A DNA stretch of 64,000 bases from JAJFUV01 sp964561215 (GCA_964561215.1 CAZLOS010000014.1:1-64000), one strand, 5' to 3'; positions 52,942 through 62,196 are shown, counted from the first letter of the stretch. Program-made: numbers and translations. Notes: generated by a model from the letters alone, not told the origin.

Positions 52942-53841
52942 TCAGGCCTGTTCCGGCTTTCGAAATTCTTCCCAGATAGTGATAGCCAGTGTGCTGGCCA
53001 GAACCAGCACTCCACCAGCGATGGCCGCGGGGCTCAAGCGCTCGCCCAGCCAGATAGCGGCTACCGGCAAACCGAAAGCCGTCACCAGGTAGTTGCACAG
53101 CGCGGCCTGTATGGCGTCCAACTTCTGCAGCGCTTTCAGGAACAGCACCATCGAAAGGTAGTTGTGGAAGAACGTGAGCAGTCCCATGCCGGTCCAGGTT
53201 TGCCGGGTGAAATGCGGCACGGCGAAAAAGCTCCCCGGCTCAAGCCAGACGACCAGCGGCGTGACGATGATGAACATGGCCGCATAGCTGTAGAAGAGCA
53301 TCTCCATGGCCGAGTACCGCTCCAGCATCCGCTTGCCGTACGAATTGTAGAACGCGCTTCCGAGCGTGCCGGCAAATATCAGGAGATTGCCCACCAGATA
53401 TCCGCTGCCAAAGTCCAGGTTCCGCATGTCGCCACCCGAGCACAGCACGACTCCCACCAAAGCCGCGGCGAAGCTTATCCAACGCACCGGAGTCATGCGC
53501 TCCCGCAGGAACAGCACCGCGAACAGCGCCGTGCTCACCGGCATGGTGAGCATGAGCATGGCGGCGTTGCTCGCCAGCGACATCCGCGTTCCCCAGGTCA
53601 GGATCACCTGCCCGGGAAAGATGCCCAGGCCGGCGAGCATCAGGAAGGTCAGGGCGTCCTTCCGGTTGAGCGGCGTGCGGTGCTTTTCCAGGCGGATCAG
53701 CGGATAAAGCATCACGGTGGCGAGCGTCATGGGCGCCCACACGGTGAACAGCCCCCCCACCTGGCCCTCGACCAGTTTGATGCAGGTGAACTGCAGGGCC
53801 CACATCAGGTTGCATGCGAACAGCAGCAGCCAGCTTCGCAT
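52942..53841 (-). CDS. EamA/DMT family transporter
   Basis: A 299-residue protein with ten hydrophobic segments in two EamA repeats (WLLLFACNLMWALQFTCIKL at the start, and LLVFAGTLGSAFYNSYGKRM-type half in the middle). EamA members export amino acids or metabolites. It begins 4 bases after the hydroxyacyl-CoA dehydrogenase-like gene stop and precedes leuA, so an amino-acid or metabolite export role fits the context. Confidence 0.9.
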   Translation of the reverse strand: MRSWLLLFACNLMWALQFTCIKLVEGQVGGLFTVWAPMTLATVMLYPLIRLEKHRTPLNRKDALTFLMLAGLGIFPGQVILTWGTRMSLASNAAMLMLTMPVSTALFAVLFLRERMTPVRWISFAAALVGVVLCSGGDMRNLDFGSGYLVGNLLIFAGTLGSAFYNSYGKRMLERYSAMEMLFYSYAAMFIIVTPLVVWLEPGSFFAVPHFTRQTWTGMGLLTFFHNYLSMVLFLKALQKLDAIQAALCNYLVTAFGLPVAAIWLGERLSPAAIAGGVLVLASTLAITIWEEFRKPEQA

Positions 53842-53845
53842 GCGC

Positions 53846-54820
53846 CTAGAACTTGACCTGCTTCTGATACTTCTCAGCCAGCCCGCGAATGTCGTAAGTG
53901 AAATTCACCCAGACCTTCTCCCACTTCGCGGCTTCCGCCTTCGTGTAATTGTAGAAGCCCTTTTGGTTGGCGATGCCGAGGGCGCCGCTCTTCGTCATCG
54001 CCCGCATCAGCTTGGGAACCTTCACTGAGTTGTCGAGCTCGGGCAGCAGGTCCTCCATGACCGCCATGTAAGCGGGAATGCCGGTGAGATCCATCCAGCG
54101 GAAGGGCCCGGCGATGGTGGACCACCAGCCCATGTCGTTGCGGTAGGAACGATCGACGGTTTCGATGTCGGCGATGCCAGCCTCGACCAGGTGGAACGCT
54201 TCGCGCAGCATGGCGTACATCAGCCGGTTGGAGATGAAGCCACGGATGTCGCAGTTCAGCACCGTGGGCATTTTGCCGCACACTTCGCCGATACCCTTCG
54301 TGAGTTCGATGGTACGGCGGGAGGTCGCCGCGCCCGGAATGATCTCGAGATACTGCATGATCTCCGCGGGTTCGCCCCAATGCATGCCGATGAAGCGTTC
54401 CGGATGCCGCCGGTCTTTCTGCAGAACCGTGATGGGGATGCTCGACGTGTTGGAAGCGATCACGGTGCGCGCCTTGACGGCGCCTTCCAGTTGATCATAG
54501 ATCTCGCGCTTGAGCGCGAGGTCCTCCTTCACCGTTTCAACCACGAAGAAGCTGTCGCGCAATCCATTGATCGAATCGGTGAGCGTGTAACGCTTCCTCC
54601 AATCCGCGACGGCCGCGCGCGTCACCACTTTCCGGCGCGCCAACTCATCGAGCGCATGGCCGATGTGCTTCAGGCTGGCCTGCGCGCGGCTGGCCGTGCG
54701 GTTATAGGCCACGACATGGAATCCACGCGCCAGCAAGCAACTGGCGATTCCCTGCCCCATCAACCCCAATCCGATCAGACCTACCGGTCCTCTTCCTGGT
54801 AAAGGCTTCTTTTTTGTCAT
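53846..54820 (-). CDS. 3-hydroxyacyl-CoA dehydrogenase-like protein
   Basis: About 324 residues from ATG 54820, whose ATGA overlaps the upstream stop. GLIGLGLMGQGIASCLLARG is the NAD motif; VVETVKEDLALKREIYDQLE and VIASNTSSIPITVLQ match HCDH N-terminal domain, and NRLMYAMLREAFHLVEAGIA the C-terminal domain. The substrate may be a hydroxyacyl-CoA or a sugar-acid such as L-gulonate. Coupled to a Gfo/Idh/MocA oxidoreductase upstream. Confidence 0.9.
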   Translation of the reverse strand: MTKKKPLPGRGPVGLIGLGLMGQGIASCLLARGFHVVAYNRTASRAQASLKHIGHALDELARRKVVTRAAVADWRKRYTLTDSINGLRDSFFVVETVKEDLALKREIYDQLEGAVKARTVIASNTSSIPITVLQKDRRHPERFIGMHWGEPAEIMQYLEIIPGAATSRRTIELTKGIGEVCGKMPTVLNCDIRGFISNRLMYAMLREAFHLVEAGIADIETVDRSYRNDMGWWSTIAGPFRWMDLTGIPAYMAVMEDLLPELDNSVKVPKLMRAMTKSGALGIANQKGFYNYTKAEAAKWEKVWVNFTYDIRGLAEKYQKQVKF

Positions 54821-56070
54821 GCGTTCTTCCACTTTCCTCCAGTGAAGTCCGGAAATTCAACCGTACTCGATCCGGCCGCCACCGATTGAATGGTGAGCGG
54901 GAATATGGCGCTCCAGGTTGCGGAATCGTACACGTCGATAGGCGTCTGCCTGCGCTGCCGCACAGCTTCAACAAAATCGCGCAGCACGAAGTAGTCGCCG
55001 CCGCCGTGGCTGTAACGGCCCGCCGTCGAAACGGCCTGCTTCCACGTGGGGTGTTCGTACTTGTCGTAATAGGGCTGCAGGTCAGACCACTTCTCGCCTT
55101 GGGCGGGATCGCCGCTTTCCATGTAGATCTTCTCCAGCGTACCTGAATAGCTGCCCTTGGTTCCCTGCACCCGGAACGCGAGATCGTAAGGCCGGGGAGT
55201 CTGGCATTCATAGCCCAGCACCACCGTGTAACCGCGCTCCGTCTTCAGGAGCGTAGTGTTCACGTCGCCTTGGGCATACGCCCGCGTGGCGGACTCATGC
55301 CCGGGTCCCAACTTGCGAGCGGCATAAACATTGAAGCCGCGCGAAACCGTGCTCATCGACACCAACCGCGCAAAACGGTCGCCGTGGTTGATTTTCATCC
55401 AGCGCGCGATGGGACCGATCGGATGCGTCGGATAGAGATTGCCGTTCAACTTCTCGGCGAACCTGGTGCGCCAGGACGGTTCCCCGTTCTTCAGAAACGA
55501 CAGGAACCGCGTGTCGTGATGATACCCGCCGGCGCAGTGCACCACCTCGCCGAACAGGCCCTGGTCGATCATGTTCTGGATGAGCATGACGTTGCGGAAG
55601 TAATTGACGTTTTCGAGCATCATGCACGGCATGCGCGTCTGCTCGGAGGTCTTTACCAGTTCCCAGCACTGATCGAGCGTGACGCCCGCGGGAACTTCCA
55701 CGGCGGCATACTTGGAGGCGCGCATGGCGGCCAGCGCCACCGGCGTGTGCCACTGCCAACTGGTGGCGCACAGCACGGCGTCCAGGTCCGTTCGCTCCGC
55801 CAGGCGGCGAAAGTCCTCTTCGCCTTGCGAGTAGCCTTCAGGCCGCTTGCCACGGATCTTCTCAACAAAATCCTGCGCCCTGGCCAGGTTCTTCGAGTCG
55901 ATATCGCAAACCGCCGGTATTTCGACGCCTTCCAGATCCAGCAGGATGCGCAAGAGACCATAGCCGCGGCCTCCAACACCCACCATGCCGATGCGCACGG
56001 GTCTGGCGGCAGCCAACGACGCCGAAGCCAGCGCGCCGGCGAGGAACGTTCTTCGGTGAATCTGTTTCAT
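54817..56070 (-). CDS. Tat-exported Gfo/Idh/MocA family oxidoreductase
   Basis: About 417 residues from ATG 56070; MKQIHRRTFLAGALASASLAA is a twin-arginine signal in which the second arginine pair is RR. VRIGMVGVGGRGYGLLRILL is the Rossmann motif, and AVEVPAGVTLDQCWELVKT replaces the usual EKP. It overlaps the hydroxyacyl-CoA dehydrogenase-like gene by four bases, suggesting a joint pathway for a sugar-like compound. First gene of the run that ends with leuA and the TPR protein. Confidence 0.88.
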   Translation of the reverse strand: MKQIHRRTFLAGALASASLAAARPVRIGMVGVGGRGYGLLRILLDLEGVEIPAVCDIDSKNLARAQDFVEKIRGKRPEGYSQGEEDFRRLAERTDLDAVLCATSWQWHTPVALAAMRASKYAAVEVPAGVTLDQCWELVKTSEQTRMPCMMLENVNYFRNVMLIQNMIDQGLFGEVVHCAGGYHHDTRFLSFLKNGEPSWRTRFAEKLNGNLYPTHPIGPIARWMKINHGDRFARLVSMSTVSRGFNVYAARKLGPGHESATRAYAQGDVNTTLLKTERGYTVVLGYECQTPRPYDLAFRVQGTKGSYSGTLEKIYMESGDPAQGEKWSDLQPYYDKYEHPTWKQAVSTAGRYSHGGGDYFVLRDFVEAVRQRRQTPIDVYDSATWSAIFPLTIQSVAAGSSTVEFPDFTGGKWKNA

Positions 56071-56138
56071 AGCGATGAGTCCCAATGTTGAGTTTAGCCG
56101 GAAGGAAGGCTCCATGTGGAAGGCCACGGGTCCCATGC

Positions 56139-56144
56139 TATACT
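56139..56144 (+). promoter_or_regulatory. -10 box seven bases before a small membrane protein gene
   Basis: TATACT followed by GCTCTTC and ATG. No Shine-Dalgarno sequence is visible, so the transcript may be leaderless. Same spacing as at 17.2 and 45.6 kb. Confidence 0.4.
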
Positions 56145-56151
56145 GCTCTTC

Positions 56152-56544
56152 ATGAGAGATAGGCGGGGGGGATTCTTAATTGGCGGCGCCCTGATCGCAA
56201 TGTATTGCATCTGGGCAGCGGGCCACGACATCTCGCGCGGCGACGAAAGCAACTACACGCTGGAGTACATCGTCCTGGCTCTCGGGGCCGCGGGGCTGTT
56301 CTACATTCATCGCCAGGCGATGCGAATTCTGGCGTTCAAAGCTCGCCGCGCGTGGCTTTGGATCACCATCGGCTTGATCGCGCTCTCCGATGTCGCGGCC
56401 GTCAGCGTCCGCCTGCATCCCAAGTACCCGAATGACGCAATCGTGGCAACCGCTTTCCTGGCTGTGACCCTGCCGGTGCTCGGGCTGCTTTGCCGCCGGG
56501 CGATCTGTCCACGCTGCCAGCAGCAGTCAAGCTGCCAACTGTAA
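56152..56544 (+). CDS. Small membrane protein of unknown function
   Basis: About 130 residues from ATG 56152 (MRDRRGGFLIGGALIAMYCI). Four hydrophobic segments span most of the chain, and the C-terminus has four closely placed cysteines (CRRAICPRCQQQSSC). No family recognised. Divergent from an oxidoreductase gene and convergent with glnD, 23 bases away. Confidence 0.7.
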   Translation: MRDRRGGFLIGGALIAMYCIWAAGHDISRGDESNYTLEYIVLALGAAGLFYIHRQAMRILAFKARRAWLWITIGLIALSDVAAVSVRLHPKYPNDAIVATAFLAVTLPVLGLLCRRAICPRCQQQSSCQL

Positions 56545-56567
56545 GCCTGACGCGCACCGCCGGCCGG

Positions 56568-59003
56568 CTATTGAATCACCGCCAGCAGTTTGCTCCGCAG
56601 CAGGGCCGTTTTCTCTTCGTCCAGCTTCTTCCCATTCGCGGTGATGTAGAACACATCCAGGGCCTTGTGGGCCTCGGTGTCAACCAGCACCACGTCGATG
56701 CCGCAGCCAGCATCCGAGATTGCTCTGGAGATTTCGTAGAGCAGGCCGGGACGGTCCTGCGCCGTGACTTCGACGAGCGTTGCGGACTCGGAGGCGCGTT
56801 GATTGATCGAAACCACGCCCGCCACGTGCGCGCCCCGGCTGGGCAGCTTCGGCTTGGGCCGCCGCTTGAGGAGTTCAACAGGGTCGACTTTGCCCAGAGC
56901 CGCGCGCTCCAGCGTGACGCGGAAGCGTTCGACCTCTGGGGGATTCAGGTCGAGATTCCGGTTCGGGTCCGAAAACGCGAACATATCCAGAACCATGCCG
57001 CGGCGGTTCGCAAATGCTTCCGCCTTGAGGATGTTCAATCCGAAACCGGAAATCGCACCGCAGAGAGAAGCAAACAAGCCGGCCCGGTCACGCGCGGCAA
57101 CCACGAGCCGCCAGGCGCCTTCGCGTTTGTGAAGGTCGACAGCGACGCCGCGCCTGGCGGCGGCATCGTGTAGCGCGCGATGCATTTCGATTGCTTCCGG
57201 TGGCTGCGTCCGCAGGTAGCGCATAGGGAAGCCCGCCTCGAAGCCGGACGCTTCGGGTGCGTCTTCCGCGCCGCCGATGCGCTCGATGTCGAGCGCCCGC
57301 GTAAGTTCGCTATACGTCTCCACGTAGATGCGCCACAGCTGCTCCATACGCCAAGCTGTCATGGAACCTGGATGCACGGCGCTGGAGTCGGCGTAGCTGA
57401 TCAGCAGAAGCAGCCTGAGGTTTTCGATGGTTTCGACGCGGCGCGCCAGCCACTGGCTCGTAGCAGGGTCGGCGGGATCGCGTGTGTTCATGGCCAGGGA
57501 AAGGTCGCCGTGATGGCGCACCAGAAACAAGACGGTGCGCCGGGCATCGGCGGGAGCCCCCAACCGCTCGAGCGCCTGGGAAGCAAGGCGTTCCGATTCG
57601 ACGACGTGATCGGTCATGCTCACCGACTTGCCCGTGTCGTGGAACAGCAGCGCAAAGGACAACAATTCCGGCTGCTCGATTTCCTCAAGCACTTGCCGGA
57701 AACGCAGTTTCTCGGGCTGCGTGGAGCCGCCCAGCGCAGCCAGTTCGGCGATGGCGACCAGCGAGTGCTCATCCACCGTGTAACGATGATGGAAATCCCG
57801 CACCACCAGACACTCTATATGGGCCCATTCCGGAAGCCAGGTCTTCAGGACGCCGCTCGAATGCATCGTTCGCAGTGCCTTCAGCGCATGCGGCTGCCGC
57901 AGCAACTCGACCGCGTCTTCCCAACGGGGAGTGGCGCGAGACGCTATCCGGGCAATCCTCGACTCGCTTTCCGGAGCCGGTTTCAAGCCGTGCCGCGCGA
58001 TGAATTGATAGAAACGCAACGCCAGCCCGGGATCGGCTTCCAGTTGCATGGGATTCTTGAGGTGCACCTGTTCCTGTACGACGCTGAAATCGGCGTTCGA
58101 CAATCTTGAGCGCCAGGCCCGGAATTGGCTGAGCAGGTTGCTGCCGGTGTCTTCGGCCTGCTCCATGGCGGCCAGGGCCGCGCTGTGGATCGCCAGCGCT
58201 CGGCTGTAATACTCGCGCATGAATTCCGCCGGAGTGTGGCGGCCGAAAAGATCGAGCGCGGCGGCCTCTTCCTGCATTTCGAAACTGAGCCGATTCGAAT
58301 CTCGGCCGGCCTGGTAGTGCAGCAGGCAGCGCAGGCGGCTGAGAAACCGGATAGCCTCCTCCGGCGGCGCTTGGGCAACCACGGCCCGCAGGCGCCCCAG
58401 CCAGTGGATCAAGTGCACATCGCGGATGCCGCCGGGACATTCTTTTATATCGGGTTCCAGGTGGTAGACCGTATTCTGAAACCGGTCGTGGCGCGGGCGG
58501 GCCAGCCTGCAAATATGGCGCGCCAGGATGCGGCCCTCCTCGCGCAGGAATTTCGGAAACCGGATCGAAAGATCTTCAAACATCCGGGCGTCGCCCGCCA
58601 ACGGGCGCATATCGAGCAGGCTCACGACCAGCTCGATGTTCTGCACGTTCAGGGTGACGCACTCTTCGACGGTGTGCACGGAATGGCTGAGCCGCAATCC
58701 GGCGTCCCAGAGCCTCTGAACGAAACACGAGATGGCGGCCCGGTCGCCTTCGCCGGTAAGATCCTTGCCAGTCAACAGGAGGACATCGACGTCCGAATGC
58801 GGGAACAGTTCGCGGCGCCCGTAGCCGCCCACGGCGATGGCGGCGAGCCCTGAGCGGTAAAGGACGGCAAGCGTCTCCTCGAACGCGCGGATGACCGCCT
58901 GGTCCACTTCGGACGTGCGCCGCGCCAGGACTCCGGCCGCGTCGCCCGAGGCGAGAAAGTCTTCGCGCGATGGATCAGAGGGCGGCATCACCGCGGTCGT
59001 CAT
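56568..59003 (-). CDS. glnD: PII uridylyltransferase / uridylyl-removing enzyme GlnD
   Basis: About 811 residues; starts at 59003 or 58988 (MPPSDPSREDF) overlap the glnB stop by 29 or 14 bases. The nucleotidyltransferase site is GGYGRRELFPHSDVDVLLL, a GlnD helical domain follows, the HD hydrolase motif is in FHDTGKSVSMTDH, and two ACT domains end the protein (VVAARDRAGLFASLCGAISG and VTAQDRPGLLYEISRAISD). It adds and removes UMP on PII according to glutamine. Slightly shorter than enteric GlnD (about 890). Confidence 0.96.
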   Translation of the reverse strand: MTTAVMPPSDPSREDFLASGDAAGVLARRTSEVDQAVIRAFEETLAVLYRSGLAAIAVGGYGRRELFPHSDVDVLLLTGKDLTGEGDRAAISCFVQRLWDAGLRLSHSVHTVEECVTLNVQNIELVVSLLDMRPLAGDARMFEDLSIRFPKFLREEGRILARHICRLARPRHDRFQNTVYHLEPDIKECPGGIRDVHLIHWLGRLRAVVAQAPPEEAIRFLSRLRCLLHYQAGRDSNRLSFEMQEEAAALDLFGRHTPAEFMREYYSRALAIHSAALAAMEQAEDTGSNLLSQFRAWRSRLSNADFSVVQEQVHLKNPMQLEADPGLALRFYQFIARHGLKPAPESESRIARIASRATPRWEDAVELLRQPHALKALRTMHSSGVLKTWLPEWAHIECLVVRDFHHRYTVDEHSLVAIAELAALGGSTQPEKLRFRQVLEEIEQPELLSFALLFHDTGKSVSMTDHVVESERLASQALERLGAPADARRTVLFLVRHHGDLSLAMNTRDPADPATSQWLARRVETIENLRLLLLISYADSSAVHPGSMTAWRMEQLWRIYVETYSELTRALDIERIGGAEDAPEASGFEAGFPMRYLRTQPPEAIEMHRALHDAAARRGVAVDLHKREGAWRLVVAARDRAGLFASLCGAISGFGLNILKAEAFANRRGMVLDMFAFSDPNRNLDLNPPEVERFRVTLERAALGKVDPVELLKRRPKPKLPSRGAHVAGVVSINQRASESATLVEVTAQDRPGLLYEISRAISDAGCGIDVVLVDTEAHKALDVFYITANGKKLDEEKTALLRSKLLAVIQ

Positions 59004-59313
59004 TGCGGATTCGGATCGCCTCCCGGACGTCATAGATGAAGATCTTGCCGTCGCCGATCTTGCCCGTGCGGGCGCTCTTCAAGAGGGCGCCGGTAATCTC
59101 CTCGACGCGGGCGTCGGCGACGATCAACTCCAACTTCACTTTCGGCAGCAGGTCTACGTCGTACTCCATCCCCCGATAGACCTCCTTGTGGCCTTTCTGG
59201 CGGCCATAGCCGCGGACCTCGCTCACCGTAACGCCGTCCACGCCGATGCCCTTGAGCGCTTCGCGCACGTCGTTCAGCTTGAACGGCTGTATGATCGCCT
59301 CGATTTTCTTCAT
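58975..59313 (-). CDS. glnB: Nitrogen regulatory protein PII (GlnB/GlnK)
   Basis: A 112-residue PII. MKKIEAIIQPFKLNDVREAL is the canonical start, the T-loop holds the uridylylation tyrosine in YRGMEYDVDLLPKVK (Tyr51), and GKIGDGKIFIYDV is the B-loop/C-terminal signature. It senses 2-oxoglutarate and ATP/ADP. The location between amtB and glnD suggests a GlnK role in gating AmtB. 15 bases after the amtB stop. Confidence 0.97.
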   Translation of the reverse strand: MKKIEAIIQPFKLNDVREALKGIGVDGVTVSEVRGYGRQKGHKEVYRGMEYDVDLLPKVKLELIVADARVEEITGALLKSARTGKIGDGKIFIYDVREAIRIRNDDRGDAAL

Positions 59314-59328
59314 GGCACCCTCGCCGCA

Positions 59329-60711
59329 CTAGGACTCGAAATTGTAACCTTCCTCGCCGTGCATGCTGAGATCCAAGCCTTCGGTCTCGTGCTCGGGACT
59401 CACGCGCACACCGCAGATCGCGTCACACACCCTGAGGATAAGATAGGTTCCCACAACGGCAATCGCGATGGCGATGGCAGCGCTGATGGCCTGGTTGCCC
59501 AACTGGCCCCAGTGACCGTCCACGACACCGAGCGCCTGCGGACGGCCGGCGCTGTCCTTCAACGCGTCATTGACCGCGTTGGTGGCAAAGACACCCGTCA
59601 GCATGGCGCCGGTGAATCCGCCCACACCGTGGACGCCAAACGCGTCGAGCGAATCGTCATAACCGAGGCGCCGTTTGACCGCCGTCACCATGAAGTAGCA
59701 GATCATGCCCGCGGCAAACCCAATAGCCAGCGCAGGCACCGGTTTCACGAAGCCGCTGGCCGGAGTGATGGCCACCAACCCTGCCACGCTGCCGGACACC
59801 GCACCCAGGACGCTGGGCTTGCCTGAGCGAATCCACTCGACGAACATCCAGCCGAGCGTTGCGGCCGCGGCCGCGAAGTGCGTGGCCACGAAAGCGCTGG
59901 TCGCCAAGCCCGAGGAACCGAGTGCGCTCCCGGCATTGAAACCGAACCAGCCCACCCACAGCAGGCAGGCGCCGATGACGCTCAGCACGACGCTGTGGGG
60001 CTTGATCGGCTCGATCAGGTAGCCTTGCCTCTTGCCGAGGTACAGCGCGCAGACCAGCGCGGAAACGCCCGAGGTAATGTGCACAACCGTGCCGCCGGCG
60101 AAATCCAGGCACGGGATCGCTCCGCCGAGGAACGCGTTCAGCCATCCGCCCTTGCCCCAAACCATGTGCGCCATCGGGAAGTACACGATCAGCGTCCACA
60201 ACAGGGTGAACAGCAGCATGGCACTGAACTTCATGCGCTCCGCGAAAGCGCCGCTGATGAGCGCCGGAGTGATGATGGCGAACATGAGCTGGTACACCAT
60301 GAAGGTGAGCTGCGGGATGGTGGGCGCGTAGTCCGTGTTGGGGGCCGTCCCCACGCCGTCAAGAAACGCGTAGTGTCCACCGCCGATGAAGCCGGCTCCC
60401 TCGCTGAAAACCAGGCTGTAACCGATAAACGCCCACAGCACGGTGACTATCGCCATCAGCACGAAGCTGTGCATCATGGTTCCCAGCACGTTCTTGCGCC
60501 GCACCAGTCCGCCGTAGAACAACGCCAGCCCCGGCCCCGTCATCATCAGGACCAGGGCGGCGCTCACCAACATCCAGGCGTTGTCACCGGCCGACTGCGC
60601 GGACCTGGCGGCCGATTCCACCGCACTGAGGCGGGAATCCAGGACCGGCTGCGCTTGCGCCATCGCGGCACTGACGGCCGCACCCGATAGCGCGACAAGT
60701 ATGGATTTCAT
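59329..60711 (-). CDS. amtB: Ammonium transporter AmtB
   Basis: A 460-residue Amt protein with a cleavable signal peptide (ALSGAAVSAAMAQAQ) and eleven membrane segments. ALFYGGLVRRKNVLGTMMHS, LDFAGGTVVHITSGVSALV (pore histidine) and FGVHGVGGFTGAMLTG (second pore histidine) are family motifs. GAGG five bases before ATG 60711. I looked for a sigma-54 site (TGGCAC-N5-TTGC) in the 158-base leader and saw none; a 6-bp hairpin (TCGCGG/CCGCGA) is at about 60759-60773. Confidence 0.96.
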   Translation of the reverse strand: MKSILVALSGAAVSAAMAQAQPVLDSRLSAVESAARSAQSAGDNAWMLVSAALVLMMTGPGLALFYGGLVRRKNVLGTMMHSFVLMAIVTVLWAFIGYSLVFSEGAGFIGGGHYAFLDGVGTAPNTDYAPTIPQLTFMVYQLMFAIITPALISGAFAERMKFSAMLLFTLLWTLIVYFPMAHMVWGKGGWLNAFLGGAIPCLDFAGGTVVHITSGVSALVCALYLGKRQGYLIEPIKPHSVVLSVIGACLLWVGWFGFNAGSALGSSGLATSAFVATHFAAAAATLGWMFVEWIRSGKPSVLGAVSGSVAGLVAITPASGFVKPVPALAIGFAAGMICYFMVTAVKRRLGYDDSLDAFGVHGVGGFTGAMLTGVFATNAVNDALKDSAGRPQALGVVDGHWGQLGNQAISAAIAIAIAVVGTYLILRVCDAICGVRVSPEHETEGLDLSMHGEEGYNFES

Positions 60712-60869
60712 GAATACCTCGACTGGAGTTTGCCGAGCGACGCTCTCAATTCCATGATGTCGCGGCTACCGCGAATTGGGAAGACGAACCTTCTTATGGA
60801 CCGGATTAATGCTTTCTATGGAGGGAAGTTACCGATCAACGAAAGAGACCACAGGCGGCGGACTTGCGG

Positions 60870-61325
60870 TCATTGGGCGACGGGTTTATACATAGGGTTA
60901 CAGACCGGCCAGGGGGCGAAGCCGATCGTCAGGTCCCTGCTATCGATCCAGAGCAGCGATTCGTCACCCTTCTTCGTATCGAGAATCGCGATCACCCCGT
61001 GCCCGCAATACTTGGTCTTCTTGATGCCGGCGGGAAGAATGGACCGGGGGCCGTTTGGTCCCCAGTCCTCCATGAAACGATCGAACGAGTAGTCGCGGCA
61101 AGGCGTCGACGGCGTGCAGCCCCACATCTGGTAAGCGGCCTGATAGTCCTGCTTTCCGAGCAGCTCGAGAAAGCTCTCCACGCGCTTCTTGTGGCGATAC
61201 CCGCGGAAGGTGAAGTAGACTACGGCGGCAATAATCAGAACCGCCACCACGGCCCCGATGGAGCGCCACAGGATTTTCGAACGGCGCTCCTCCCCTTCTC
61301 CGTAACCCGCCAGGTAGTCCGCCAT
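60870..61325 (-). CDS. Single-pass membrane protein of unknown function
   Basis: A 151-residue protein (MADYLAGYGEGEERRSKILWR). One membrane segment (IGAVVAVLIIAAVVYFTF, residues 22-40) and a soluble domain with a paired-cysteine loop (WGCTPSTPCRDYSFDRF) that looks like an extracytoplasmic disulfide. The C-terminal part resembles DUF4878/lumazine-like ligand domains only weakly. It lies 18 bases after the skp stop on the same strand. No function assigned. Confidence 0.75.
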   Translation of the reverse strand: MADYLAGYGEGEERRSKILWRSIGAVVAVLIIAAVVYFTFRGYRHKKRVESFLELLGKQDYQAAYQMWGCTPSTPCRDYSFDRFMEDWGPNGPRSILPAGIKKTKYCGHGVIAILDTKKGDESLLWIDSRDLTIGFAPWPVCNPMYKPVAQ

Positions 61326-61343
61326 TGCCTTGCCTCCCGACTG

Positions 61344-61868
61344 TTACTTAGCCGGATAAGCTTTGTCGTAAGCCGCGATCGCTTCCGCGGTGACGTCCAG
61401 CGCCGGCTTGAAATAGATGGTGCTGTTGACGTCCACCACGACGTCGAGGGCCTTCGCCTCGGCCAGTTTCTTCACGACATCCTGCATGCGCTGGGCGGCT
61501 TTGCCCAGAACATCGTTGCGCTCGCGGTCCACGTCGGCCTGCAGATCCTCGCCCATCCGCTGCAGATCCTTCTGCTTGCGCTGAGCCTGGATGTTCAGGT
61601 CCTGTTCCGCCGACGGCGTAAGCTTGCCGGCCATGCTCTGCAACTGCTGCTGGATCTGCCGGATCTCGCCCTGCAACTTCTCCATCTGGGCCTGGCGCGG
61701 GCGGTACTTTGTTTCCATCTCGGTCTGGGCTTTCTTGATCTCCGCCGTCTCGACGACTGCCTTCTGGATGTTCACGATGGCGACTTTGGACTGCGCCAGC
61801 AGCGTTGTGGCCGGGCACAGAATAGCGGCGGCAGCGAGCAGTCCGCCAATGCTGGAAAACCGAATCAT
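61344..61868 (-). CDS. skp: OmpH/Skp periplasmic chaperone
   Basis: About 174 residues from ATG 61868 (GGGGAG eight bases upstream). A signal peptide (GGLLAAAAILCPATTLLA) is followed by VAIVNIQKAVVETAEIKKAQ and a long coiled coil rich in Gln and Lys (EKLQGEIRQIQQQLQSMA), then VVVDVNSTIYFKPALDVTAE at the C-terminus, the Skp core pair. It would escort outer-membrane proteins, in line with a Gram-negative envelope. No bamA is adjacent. Confidence 0.9.
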   Translation of the reverse strand: MIRFSSIGGLLAAAAILCPATTLLAQSKVAIVNIQKAVVETAEIKKAQTEMETKYRPRQAQMEKLQGEIRQIQQQLQSMAGKLTPSAEQDLNIQAQRKQKDLQRMGEDLQADVDRERNDVLGKAAQRMQDVVKKLAEAKALDVVVDVNSTIYFKPALDVTAEAIAAYDKAYPAK

Positions 61869-61908
61869 GTATGGTGCTCCCCTAACTAGATAGCTAAAAA
61901 ACAATCTG

Positions 61909-62196
61909 TTACTCCAGGACGGCGAGAATGTCGTCTTCCCGGAACACAATGTAATCCTGACCGTCGATCTTGATCTCCGAACCGGAGTACTTACCGAAAA
62001 GAATCCGATCGCCGGGCTTCACTTCAATCGGCGCGCGCTCGCCGTTCTCGAGCAATTTGCCTTCGCCGGCTGCGATCACCTCGCCCCGCTGCGGCTTCTC
62101 TTTGGCCGTGTCGGGCACGATGATGCCGCCGATCTTGGTCTCCTCCTCTTCGAGGCGTTTTACCAGCACATGGTCGTGGATCGGCCGGAATTTCAT
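61909..62196 (-). CDS. groES: Co-chaperonin GroES
   Basis: A 95-residue GroES (MKFRPIHDHVLVKRLEEEET). The mobile loop is ETKIGGIIVPDTAKEKP, and GDRILFGKYSGSEIKIDGQD is the C-terminal barrel. GGAGG precedes the ATG. groEL does not follow, as it normally does; skp is next. A strong promoter lies 77 bases upstream. No CIRCE repeat seen. Confidence 0.97.
   Translation of the reverse strand: MKFRPIHDHVLVKRLEEEETKIGGIIVPDTAKEKPQRGEVIAAGEGKLLENGERAPIEVKPGDRILFGKYSGSEIKIDGQDYIVFREDDILAVLE

Noticed and set aside
60712..60869. Possible sigma-54 promoter before amtB
   Set aside because: No TGGCAC-N5-TTGC pattern was found on the minus strand of the leader.
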